A stretch of DNA of 42,168 bases from Nitrosarchaeum sp. (GTDB lineage: Archaea; Thermoproteota; Nitrososphaeria; Nitrososphaerales; Nitrosopumilaceae), in assembly GCA_023265135.1 (NCBI GenBank), contig JAHFUM010000001.1:48406-90573 (forward strand), read 5' to 3'. The notes beneath the pieces were generated by a model. That model saw only the letters and a list, made by a program, of their open reading frames with translations, was not told the DNA's origin and made no database searches. Shown here piece by piece: positions 8,305-15,764 of this stretch. Made by a program: the position numbers and the translations under genes. How positions within the stretch are numbered: the stretch's first letter is position 1; each line of letters opens with the position of its first letter.

Positions 8305-8763
8305 TTGTCAGAGGAAATTAAATCTCATCTTTTTGCAATTAGAACCACAGGAGGTCAAGAGAAAGTAGTCATGAGACTATTAGAAGCAAAAGCAAATGCC
8401 AATAAAATTAACATTCAGTCAGTATTATTAGTAGATAATTTAAAAGGATATGTTGTAATTGAGGCAATAAATCCTAGCGATGCATACATGGCAGTAGAAG
8501 GAGTCAGACATATTCGTGGTCAACTAAGAGGAGAATTAGAATTTAAAGACATTGAAGGATATTTGATAAAGAAATCTACAGTTTCACAATTAGCAGTAGA
8601 TAACATAGTTGAGATTACTGGTGGTCCATTCAAAGGAATGAAAGCCACAATCACTAGAATAGATGTAGATAAAGAAGAAGCAACGGTAGTCCTATTGGAT
8701 GCATCTTATCAATTACCAGTAACTGTAGACGCCAATTATCTAAAACTGTCAAGTGAGTCTTAG
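8305..8763 (+). CDS. spt5: Transcription elongation factor Spt5 (NusG family)
   Basis: Spt5 binds the RNA polymerase clamp and supports processive elongation and transcription-translation coupling. The 152 residues give an NGN domain (about 5-92, beginning LFAIRTTGGQEKVVMRLL) and a C-terminal KOW domain (about 98-150, DNIVEITGGPFKGMKATI). The TTG start at 8305 gives the standard N-terminus and sits 2 bp after secE. The partner Spt4 is not in this window. Confidence 0.95.
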   Translation: MSEEIKSHLFAIRTTGGQEKVVMRLLEAKANANKINIQSVLLVDNLKGYVVIEAINPSDAYMAVEGVRHIRGQLRGELEFKDIEGYLIKKSTVSQLAVDNIVEITGGPFKGMKATITRIDVDKEEATVVLLDASYQLPVTVDANYLKLSSES

Positions 8764-8797
8764 GAAGGATTAAATTTTTCGTATTAAGATGATAAAT

Positions 8798-9280
8798 ATG
8801 GTAGAAGCACAAAAAGTATCATCACTTGTAACTGGCGGAGCTGCATCTGCAGGTCCACCACTAGGTCCAGCTTTAGGTCCATTAGGAGTCAACATTATGG
8901 AGATAATCAAGGCGATTAATGAAAAAACAAAAGACTTTGAAGGAATGAAAGTCCCAGTAACAGTTTCGGTTTATCCAGATACAAAAAAATGGGAAATAGA
9001 GATAGGAATTCCTTCGGCAGCGGCATTATTGCTAAAGGAGGCAGGAATTCAGAAAGGAACAGGAACTGCTGGAACAGCATGGGTTGGTGAAATAACCATA
9101 GATTCTGTTATCAAAGTTGCAAATACAAAGCTGGAGAAATCCTATGCATCTTCATTAAAGTCTGTTGCAAAGACAATAATTGGAACATGTTCATCACTTG
9201 GAATAAAAGTTGAAGGAAAAACACCAAAAGAAATCACTGCTGAAATTAATGAAGGCAAGTGGGATACAAAACTAAAATAA
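8798..9280 (+). CDS. rpl11: 50S ribosomal protein L11
   Basis: L11 forms the base of the stalk and binds the GTPase-associated 23S rRNA region. The motif GPPLGPALGPLGVNIMEI (near residue 20) is diagnostic, and the C-terminal rRNA-binding domain includes GTAGTAWVGEITIDSV (about 88-103). The frame also has an ATG at 8789, but the ATG at 8798 (MVEAQKVSSLVTGG) gives the usual N-terminus, so it was chosen; the difference is three residues. It is third in the secE-spt5-rpl11 unit and separated from L1-L10 by a convergent Lrp gene. Confidence 0.95.
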   Translation: MVEAQKVSSLVTGGAASAGPPLGPALGPLGVNIMEIIKAINEKTKDFEGMKVPVTVSVYPDTKKWEIEIGIPSAAALLLKEAGIQKGTGTAGTAWVGEITIDSVIKVANTKLEKSYASSLKSVAKTIIGTCSSLGIKVEGKTPKEITAEINEGKWDTKLK

Positions 9281-9281
9281 G

Positions 9282-9746
9282 TTATAGAATAGAATAAACT
9301 GGATCTTTATCGGTTTTTTGCAACTCGACAAATGTCTCTGTATTTATAATTCCATCAATTTTTCCTAGTTTCTCTATAACGATTGAATGTAATGCCTCTA
9401 AATTTTTTGCATGAACTCTAACAATAATGTCAAACCTACCAGTAACTTCAGAAATAGATATGATTTCAGAAGTCTCCATCAACTTTTTATGAATATTATC
9501 TTTAAGTTTTGGATCCCTGTTAATTCCAACAGATGCCTTAACACCGATTCCTAAGAGAGCATCATCTACAACTACTGTAAATTTTTTAATTAGTTTTTTT
9601 TTCATTAATCGTTTAATCCTACTATATAGAACAGATGCATTAATTCCAAGTTTTTTTGAGAGGGCAGGTACAGAAATAGAGCCATCTTTAGTCAGTTCAA
9701 AAAGCAGTTTCATATCAAGTTCATCAAATCTCTGCAATGTGCTCAA
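9282..9746 (-). CDS. Lrp/AsnC family transcriptional regulator
   Basis: This is a DNA-binding regulator of 154 residues. An N-terminal winged helix-turn-helix (about 8-60, with DGSISVPALSKKLGINASVL) is joined to a C-terminal RAM/ligand-binding domain (about 65-140, SEIISISEVTGRFDIIVRV). Family members usually act as dimers or octamers that sense amino acids; the ligand cannot be told here. The start is TTG at 9746, with TTTATTAAAT (9760-9771) just upstream on the minus strand. It lies between L11 and L1 and points away from L1, so it is probably an independent unit; control of the ribosomal genes is possible but unshown. Confidence 0.9.
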   Translation of the reverse strand: MSTLQRFDELDMKLLFELTKDGSISVPALSKKLGINASVLYSRIKRLMKKKLIKKFTVVVDDALLGIGVKASVGINRDPKLKDNIHKKLMETSEIISISEVTGRFDIIVRVHAKNLEALHSIVIEKLGKIDGIINTETFVELQKTDKDPVYSIL

Positions 9747-9869
9747 AAATTGGCATAGTGATTTAATAAATGTAAGTTCAAAGTGAATTTTACTTTTAAA
9801 TTACAAATATTGTCTAAAAAAGTGTAAATTTTTAAAATAATACATTAATCATAATTAGAGCCTCTAAAC

Positions 9870-9880
9870 GATTTTAAGTA
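9870..9880 (+). promoter_or_regulatory. Probable TATA box for rpl1-rpl10
   Basis: GATTTTAAGTA lies 23-33 bp upstream of the preferred L1 start (9903). A second candidate, TTTTTAAAATAAT (about 9831-9843), is farther upstream and would imply a leader. Confidence 0.4.
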
Positions 9881-9902
9881 GGCTTTCTTGGAAATCTTCA
9901 TA

Positions 9903-10565
9903 ATGATTACAGAGGCAAAGCTAGCAGAAATGATTATTGAAGCCAGGTCAGCAAGTAAACAAAGGAAATTCAAACAATCAGTAGAAATGATAATTGTTTT
10001 CAAAGATATAGATGTAAAAAAAGGCTTTGCTCTTAACGAAGTGGTTCAACTTCCAAAAACTAGCTCACCTGCTACAGTATGCATTATGGCTACTGGAGAT
10101 ATGGGTCAAAAAGCAAAGGAAGCAAAAGCAGATGCAGTTGTAGGATCAGATGAATTAGATAGATTTGCATCTAATAAAAGAGCATCTAGAAAATTCATCA
10201 ACAAGTATGATTTCTTTTTAGCAGATACTCAAATCATGCCAGTCGTAGGTAAAGTTTTAGGTCAACTTTTAGGTCCAAGAGGAAAAATGCCAACTCCAGT
10301 TCCATTTAATGCTTCAATTGAATCATTTTTACAAAGATTTAGGTCATCAATCAAAGTCAGAGCAAGGTCATCATTGGCTATGTCATGCAAGATAGGAGAT
10401 GAATCAATGGAAAATTCAGATTTGGCAATTAACGCACATGCAGTATTAAGTGCAGTTGAAAAAAAATTACCGAATGGGGAAAAGAATCTAAAAAGAATAA
10501 TCATAAAAACCACAATGGGTAAACCAATTAAACAAATAGAAGAGGTCAAGAAGAAGCATGCATGA
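9903..10565 (+). CDS. rpl1: 50S ribosomal protein L1
   Basis: L1 forms the mobile stalk that releases deacylated tRNA and often binds its own mRNA as a repressor. The frame opens with a TTG at 9888, but the ATG at 9903 (MITEAKLAEMIIEARSASK) gives the normal archaeal N-terminus and a TATA box at leaderless distance. Family features are KRKFKQSVEM-like strand 1, the ADAVVGSDEL segment and the hinge motif VLGQLLGPRGKMPTPVP. The last 8 bp overlap the L10 start (ATGCATGA), showing tight coupling. Confidence 0.95.
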   Translation: MITEAKLAEMIIEARSASKQRKFKQSVEMIIVFKDIDVKKGFALNEVVQLPKTSSPATVCIMATGDMGQKAKEAKADAVVGSDELDRFASNKRASRKFINKYDFFLADTQIMPVVGKVLGQLLGPRGKMPTPVPFNASIESFLQRFRSSIKVRARSSLAMSCKIGDESMENSDLAINAHAVLSAVEKKLPNGEKNLKRIIIKTTMGKPIKQIEEVKKKHA

Positions 10566-11424
10566 GAATAGAATAACATATCCTAAAAGAAAAGCTCAGA
10601 TGTATCAACAACTACTAGAAATTCCAAAGAAATACAAAGTCATAGCTCTTGTAAAAATAAACAAAGTCAGAGCATCACAAATTCTTCCACTTAGAAAAGC
10701 ACTCAAAGGGGAGGTGGAATTTGTATGTGTAAAAGATAGAGTTGCACAAAAAGCATTAGAAAAACTGAACATTCCAGGAATTAAAGGAATTTCAGAAGAA
10801 CTTACAGGCCAATGTATTTTCATATTTACTAACATGTCACCATTTAAGCTAAATGTGTTATTGGCAAAAAATAAAATCATGATGGCAGCAAGAGGTGGAG
10901 ATATTGCAAGTGTAGACATTGTCGTACCTGCAAAAAATACAGGAATTGCCCCAGGACCAATGCTTACAGAATTCAAAGAGGCAGGAATCCCAACAAAGAT
11001 TGATCAGGGTACAATTTGGATTCAGAAAGATACTACTCCAGTAAAGAAAGGAGAAGTAATAAATGAAAAATTAGCAGCACTTCTTGGTAAACTAGACATT
11101 AAACCAGTAGAGGCAGGAATTTCACTCTATACTGCATTAGAAGAAGGCCTAAAGTATACAGCAAGTGAGATGATTGTAGATGTTGAAAAAATAAGAAATG
11201 CATTTACTCAATTTCATCAAGAAGCTATTTCACTGTCTATTGAAGCAGCATATATTACTGCAGAAAACATAAACCAAATCCTTAGTAAAGCATCTCAATC
11301 TGCACGTTCATTGTCTATCGAATCAGGATTTATGACAGATGAAACTAAAGAACAAATATTACAAAAAGCTCATAGTCAAGCCAAGACTCTTTCAGCTAAA
11401 GCAAAAGATTACACTACGTCTTAA
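10558..11424 (+). CDS. rpl10: 50S ribosomal protein L10 (P0 type)
   Basis: This is the stalk base protein that anchors L12 dimers. Residues 1-100 are the rRNA-binding domain (YPKRKAQMYQQLLEIPKKYK), followed by the archaeal/eukaryal P0 insertion (about 110-185, with KNTGIAPGPMLTEFKEAGI). The C-terminal helix carries near-repeats of about 27 residues (LSIEAAYITAENINQILSKA, then LSIESGFMTDETKEQILQKA), probably successive L12-dimer sites. The protein ends in KDYTTS and lacks the acidic tail and MGFGLFD-like end of many P0 proteins. The TAA stop shares the tetramer TTAA with the stop of the convergent membrane-protein gene. Confidence 0.94.
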   Translation: MHENRITYPKRKAQMYQQLLEIPKKYKVIALVKINKVRASQILPLRKALKGEVEFVCVKDRVAQKALEKLNIPGIKGISEELTGQCIFIFTNMSPFKLNVLLAKNKIMMAARGGDIASVDIVVPAKNTGIAPGPMLTEFKEAGIPTKIDQGTIWIQKDTTPVKKGEVINEKLAALLGKLDIKPVEAGISLYTALEEGLKYTASEMIVDVEKIRNAFTQFHQEAISLSIEAAYITAENINQILSKASQSARSLSIESGFMTDETKEQILQKAHSQAKTLSAKAKDYTTS

Positions 11425-12059
11425 TCTAAACTTCCTTTAGCTTTGGGAAGGTTCCAATTAAATTTCATTGCAATTAATCTTAAGGTAGTAGTTAGCATTA
11501 TTCCCAAAATGGTTGCAAAATATAGTTCTCCTCCAAAATACAATGTCAAGTAAAAAATAGAAATTCCGATAAAACTTGCAGAAACATAAAATTCCTTTAC
11601 AAAGACTATTGGAATTTGAGCAACGAAAACATCTCGAAGTATTCCACCGCCTACTGCAGTAAGTATTCCTCCCAACATGATTGCCAGAAAATTCAATCCA
11701 ATTAAATTATAAACAAATGTAGCACCTATTATTGCAAAAACTCCTAATCCAATCGCATCAAACTTCAGAAACAGATTCCAATGTTTTTTGAGATGGGAAT
11801 ACAAGAAAAAAATAGAGATACTAGAAAGTACTGTAATTACAACATATGCAGGATCAGAGAGAGAGTTTGGAAATTGTCCCAGCAAAACATCTCTAATTGT
11901 ACCACCAGCAACACCAGTAATTGTTGCCAGTAAGAGAATTCCAACAATATCAGATTTATGTTCAATTGCCTTGAACGCACCAGTTACTGCAAAAGCCATA
12001 GTACCAAATAAGTCTAGAATGTAAATGAAAACTTGAGAAGGAATTGAAAAATCAATCAA
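11421..12059 (-). CDS. TRIC/UPF0126 (YicG-like) membrane protein
   Basis: This is an integral membrane protein of 212 residues with about seven hydrophobic segments. It has two homologous halves, each with the glycine-rich motif of the family: TGVAGGTIRDVLLGQFP (about 49-65) and TAVGGGILRDVFVAQIP (about 137-153). Relatives form trimeric cation channels, and some have been linked to glycine uptake in bacteria, so the substrate is uncertain. The gene lies between L10 and L12, on the L12 strand, separated from L12 by a 79-bp AT-rich spacer. Confidence 0.85.
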   Translation of the reverse strand: MIDFSIPSQVFIYILDLFGTMAFAVTGAFKAIEHKSDIVGILLLATITGVAGGTIRDVLLGQFPNSLSDPAYVVITVLSSISIFFLYSHLKKHWNLFLKFDAIGLGVFAIIGATFVYNLIGLNFLAIMLGGILTAVGGGILRDVFVAQIPIVFVKEFYVSASFIGISIFYLTLYFGGELYFATILGIMLTTTLRLIAMKFNWNLPKAKGSLD

Positions 12060-12138
12060 TTAAAATAAAAAATGAATAATTGTTAATTAAGATTGATATA
12101 AATAAAAATTAAATCTAAATTGAAAAAAGAAAAGTTGT
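12060..12138 (-). terminator. T-rich spacer: L12 terminator and promoter of the TRIC-like gene
   Basis: On the minus strand, after the L12 stop, come T-runs (TTTTCTTTTTTCAA) typical of archaeal termination, then ATTTATATC (about 12094-12103), a possible TATA box for the TRIC-like gene, though farther upstream than usual. Confidence 0.4.
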
Positions 12139-12432
12139 CTAGCCAAATAGAGAAGATAAACCTTCCATTGCGGCTTCCTCGCTTTTACTGGTATCAACTG
12201 GTGCTTCTTTCTTTGCTTCACCTGCTGCGGCTGCTGGAGCTGCTACTGCTACAGTTACAGGTGCGGCTTTAATTGCTTCTTCGATGTTAACATCAGCTAA
12301 AGCTGCAACTAATGCTTTTACTTGAGCATCATTCACTGCAGCGCCAGATGCTTTAACAACTGAGCTGATGTTGGCTTCATTAACTTCTTTTTGTAGCTTG
12401 TGAAGAAGTAAAGCAGCATAAACATATTCCAT
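12139..12432 (-). CDS. rpl12: 50S ribosomal protein L12 (P1/P2 type)
   Basis: This is the stalk protein that recruits translation GTPases. The 97 residues comprise an N-terminal dimerisation domain (MEYVYAALLLHKLQKEV), an Ala-rich hinge (about 58-75), a charged stretch and a C-terminal hydrophobic tip ending GLSSLFG, a variant of the usual MGFGLFD/LGALFG end that binds elongation factors. In many archaea L12 directly follows L10; here it is inverted and separated by the TRIC-like gene, with its own strong TATA box. Confidence 0.95.
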   Translation of the reverse strand: MEYVYAALLLHKLQKEVNEANISSVVKASGAAVNDAQVKALVAALADVNIEEAIKAAPVTVAVAAPAAAAGEAKKEAPVDTSKSEEAAMEGLSSLFG

Positions 12433-12454
12433 TGTATCGAAATTTCCTTAGGCC

Positions 12455-12466
12455 ATAATATAAAAC
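12455..12466 (-). promoter_or_regulatory. TATA box for rpl12
   Basis: The minus strand reads AGTTTTATATTATGG, centred about 28 bp upstream of the L12 ATG, implying leaderless transcription. The box sits inside a small dyad (CCATA ... TATGG, about 12453-12471). Confidence 0.6.
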
Positions 12467-12500
12467 TATGGTGAAACTACGCCTGGAAAAAACAGAAAGT

Positions 12501-13010
12501 TTAGTTTAATATTTTCAGACTTCGGCAAATAGAATATAATGTTCTTTTTAGATTCTTATCCACCAGTGTATCCATTCTGTGTTTCAAAACACGTTTTGCC
12601 TCATCTCTTTCAGAACCTGGTGGCAATGACAACACGTTGTTAATTAATTCCGGAAGAGATTCACGAATCCAACCATCCAACATTGCATAAACTTTTGGAG
12701 GAATTAAATCGCATTTGTCCTTATCTAAATCAATAACTTCAGCATAGTTTTCATGTTCAACTCTGTAAACTAAAGCCAGCACAACATTATCAGGGGTAGG
12801 ATGTTCAAGAATTTCAGTGGATCTAATACCTGTTTTCCCTTGAGAGATTTTATTTTTGAGGCCAACTGGATTTACAATTACGCCGTTAATACCAACTTTT
12901 TTTCCATCAAGTCCTGTAACTACACCAAAAATGAAATCATAATAGTCTCCATTTTTTTTAGTAGAAAAAACATGGACACCTTCCCTTAATGCAGGTTTTC
13001 TTTCAAACAT
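12501..13010 (-). CDS. Conserved-looking hypothetical protein
   Basis: This soluble protein of 169 residues was not recognised. The N-terminal third looks beta-rich (GVHVFSTKKNGDYYDFIFGV, then GKKVGINGVIVNPVG); the C-terminal half is helical and charged, with no cysteines until C163. There is no signal peptide or membrane helix. ACATTAAATACAC (13029-13041, minus strand) lies at TATA distance from its ATG, so it is probably expressed. It sits between L12 and alaS, divergent from alaS, which hints at a translation-related role but does not prove one. Confidence 0.75.
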   Translation of the reverse strand: MFERKPALREGVHVFSTKKNGDYYDFIFGVVTGLDGKKVGINGVIVNPVGLKNKISQGKTGIRSTEILEHPTPDNVVLALVYRVEHENYAEVIDLDKDKCDLIPPKVYAMLDGWIRESLPELINNVLSLPPGSERDEAKRVLKHRMDTLVDKNLKRTLYSICRSLKILN

Positions 13011-13056
13011 GATTAGAATGATTAGGTAGTGTATTTAATGTGTTATTAATCGACAA

Positions 13057-13066
13057 TTCTTAATAT
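13057..13066 (+). promoter_or_regulatory. Probable TATA box for alaS-leuS
   Basis: TTCTTAATAT lies 22-31 bp before the TTG start of alaS. Confidence 0.4.
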
Positions 13067-13087
13067 CGGACTAATGGATGCTCTTCG

Positions 13088-15763
13088 TTGGATAAAAAAG
13101 AAATTCTAAAGGAATTTTCATCTGATCCAGATAGATATTACAAGGTAAAATTATTCGAAGAACAAGGATTTATTAGAAAATCATGTTTAGAATGTAAAAG
13201 ATTTTTCTGGACTTTAGATTCTGGAAGAGAGTTATGTCCAGATAATGCAGAGGATACCTATTCGTTTATTGGAGATCCGCCAACCACAAAGAGATTTGAT
13301 TACACACAGGCTTGGAAAGAGGTAGAATCATTTTTTGTAAAAAATGGGCACACATCAATTTCAAGATATCCGGTTGTGTGTAGATGGCGAGATGATCTTT
13401 ACTTTACGATTGCATCAATTGTTGATTTTCAAAGAATAATGGGTTCAAGAGTTGTTTTTGAATTTCCAGCAAATCCATTAGTCGTACCACAAACTTGTTT
13501 AAGATTTAAGGATCTAGAAAATGTTGGAGTTACAGGAAGACACTTTTCCAGCTTTTGTATGATTGGACAACACAGTATTCCAAATTCTCAAGGATATTGG
13601 AAAGATGAATGTGTAGATTTAGACTTTAGACTTGTAACGCAACAATTTGGAATAAAAAAAGAAGAAGTGGTCTTTGTTGAAGATGTATGGGCAGGAGGCG
13701 GTTCTTTTGGTCCTTCATTAGAATATTTTGTAAGAGGTTTAGAATTAGGAAATGCAGTATTTACTGAATTTCAAGGAGATCTAGGAAAACATACAACTCT
13801 TGATCAAAGAATCATCGATATGGGTGCAGGCCTTGAGAGATTTGCATGGATCACGATGGGAACTCCTACTGCGTATGATTGCTGTTTTGGGCCAATCACT
13901 GAAAAATTGTTTGAAAAGATTGGTATTGATTCTGATTCTGAAGTTTTAAGAAAATATTTTACTGAGATTGCAAAAGCATTAGAAAAATTTGAAGATCTTA
14001 ATGACGTAAGACGTCATGCAATAAAAAAAGCAGGGTTATCAGATGATAAGCTAAATCGATTAATTACACCGTTAGAGGGAATGTATCTTATTGCAGACCA
14101 TCTTAGAACATTGATATTTGCAATATCTGATGGTGCGCTTCCAAGCAATGTCGGGGGAGGATACAATTTGCGGATGATGTTAAGAAGAATTAATGGAACA
14201 ATTAACAGACTTAATTTGAAACTAAACATAGACGAATTAATTGACACTCATATCAATTATCTCAAAGACACTTATCCAGAACTTGATGCAAAGCGAGAGG
14301 ATGTCAAGACAATTCTCAAGATAGAATCTGAAAGATATGAAGAATCAAAGACTAGAATGAAAAAAATGGCAGATAAAGTCGCTCAAAAGGGTCGTCCACC
14401 TACTGTTGAAGAGCTGATCACATTATACGAGTCAGATGGAGTGACTCCAGACTACCTAAAAGAAGTGAATGCCATATCAGAGATTCCATCTACATTTTAT
14501 TCAAAATTATCTGATTTGCACCAATCTGAAAAGAAAAAGGAAATTGAAAACCTTCCACTAGATAATTTACCAGAAACTGAGATGTTATTTTACAAAGATG
14601 ATCCTATAGAATTTTCAGCCAAAGTTCTCAAAATCTTTGGAGAGTATGTAGTTTTAGACAGAACTTCATTTTACGCAAGAGGTGGAGGACAAGAACCTGA
14701 CCATGGAACCATATCAGGATTTCAAGTAATTGATGTAGACAAACATGCAGACATCATAGTACATAAACTCCAAGATGGTGTTCCAAAAGAAGGGGATATT
14801 GTTTCTTGCAAAATAGATGAAACTAGAAGAGCAAACATTACAAAAAACCACACTAGTACTCATATCATTAATGCCTCATCCCGTGAAGTTTTGGGTTCCT
14901 GGGTTTGGCAACACTCAGCATTCAAAGAAGCAGATCATGCAAGACTTGACATCACTCATCATTCATCTCTTACTGATGAACAAGTAAATCAAATCGAAAA
15001 TACTGCAAATAACATGGTAGAACAAAATTATCCTGTAACAATCCAACATTTTGATCGAGGAACAGCAGAACAAAAATATGGATTTAGAATTTATCAAGGA
15101 GGAGTTGTTCCTGTTAAATCAGTCAGAATAGTTTCAATCCAAGAAAAAGACATTGAAGCATGTGGTGGAACTCATGTAAAAAATACAGGAGAAATTCAGC
15201 TGATAAAAATTACAAAGACTAAAAGAATTCAAGATGGAGTTGTGAGAATAGAGTATGTTTCAGGACCAACTGCGTTTGAATATCTAAAGAAACAAGAAGA
15301 AGAACTAAAAAGACAAAAACAGGAAGAGGCAAATAAAGAAATTTTCGAGAAGGAAAGAGAAAAGAGAAAGCAAAAGACTCGCGAAATGATTCCAGTATTG
15401 TTGAAAAGAATTTTAGAGGGAGAATCCGGAACAATTGAAGATATACAAGTTAAAGATAAGATGTGTTTTACAGTTAGCGAACAGTATGATGAATTTTTTC
15501 ATATTAATTTTGGGAAAAAGATAGTCAATTCAGACCCAAAATCAGTATATTGTGGTATTTTTGAATCAGGTTCAACTATACATGTTGTTGTATATTGTGG
15601 AGAAGAATCAGGCAAAAAAGCAGGAGATATTTCCCAGGAATTATCAAAAGTTTTGGGGGGGGCTGGTGGAGGAGATGTAAAATTTGCTCAGGGGGGAGGA
15701 AAAGACAAATCTAAAAAAGACGAGGCAATAAACAAAGCAAAATCGATGATTTTAGGAGAATAG
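13088..15763 (+). CDS. alaS: Alanyl-tRNA synthetase
   Basis: The enzyme charges tRNA-Ala and edits mischarged Ser and Gly. The 891 residues are of the archaeal type: a Cys-containing N-terminal extension (CLECKRFFWTL), the class II catalytic core (about 60-340), the editing domain with H588 and H592 (NHTSTHII) plus C692 and H696 (ACGGTHVKNTGE), a charged coiled coil (KKQEEELKRQKQEEANK) and a glycine-rich C-terminal DHHA1 domain (GGAGGGDVKFAQGGG). The two ATG codons at 13074 and 13078 are out of frame, so TTG at 13088 is the start; it gives the known archaeal N-terminus. leuS follows after one base. The G-rich end includes runs of eight and six G (15655-15662, 15691-15696). Confidence 0.96.
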   Translation: MDKKEILKEFSSDPDRYYKVKLFEEQGFIRKSCLECKRFFWTLDSGRELCPDNAEDTYSFIGDPPTTKRFDYTQAWKEVESFFVKNGHTSISRYPVVCRWRDDLYFTIASIVDFQRIMGSRVVFEFPANPLVVPQTCLRFKDLENVGVTGRHFSSFCMIGQHSIPNSQGYWKDECVDLDFRLVTQQFGIKKEEVVFVEDVWAGGGSFGPSLEYFVRGLELGNAVFTEFQGDLGKHTTLDQRIIDMGAGLERFAWITMGTPTAYDCCFGPITEKLFEKIGIDSDSEVLRKYFTEIAKALEKFEDLNDVRRHAIKKAGLSDDKLNRLITPLEGMYLIADHLRTLIFAISDGALPSNVGGGYNLRMMLRRINGTINRLNLKLNIDELIDTHINYLKDTYPELDAKREDVKTILKIESERYEESKTRMKKMADKVAQKGRPPTVEELITLYESDGVTPDYLKEVNAISEIPSTFYSKLSDLHQSEKKKEIENLPLDNLPETEMLFYKDDPIEFSAKVLKIFGEYVVLDRTSFYARGGGQEPDHGTISGFQVIDVDKHADIIVHKLQDGVPKEGDIVSCKIDETRRANITKNHTSTHIINASSREVLGSWVWQHSAFKEADHARLDITHHSSLTDEQVNQIENTANNMVEQNYPVTIQHFDRGTAEQKYGFRIYQGGVVPVKSVRIVSIQEKDIEACGGTHVKNTGEIQLIKITKTKRIQDGVVRIEYVSGPTAFEYLKKQEEELKRQKQEEANKEIFEKEREKRKQKTREMIPVLLKRILEGESGTIEDIQVKDKMCFTVSEQYDEFFHINFGKKIVNSDPKSVYCGIFESGSTIHVVVYCGEESGKKAGDISQELSKVLGGAGGGDVKFAQGGGKDKSKKDEAINKAKSMILGE

Positions 15764-15764
15764 A

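Noticed and set aside
15655-15696. Runs of eight and six G in alaS as a possible phase-variation tract
   Set aside because: They encode the conserved glycine-rich C-terminal motif of AlaRS and the frame is intact, so no switching needs to be invoked.
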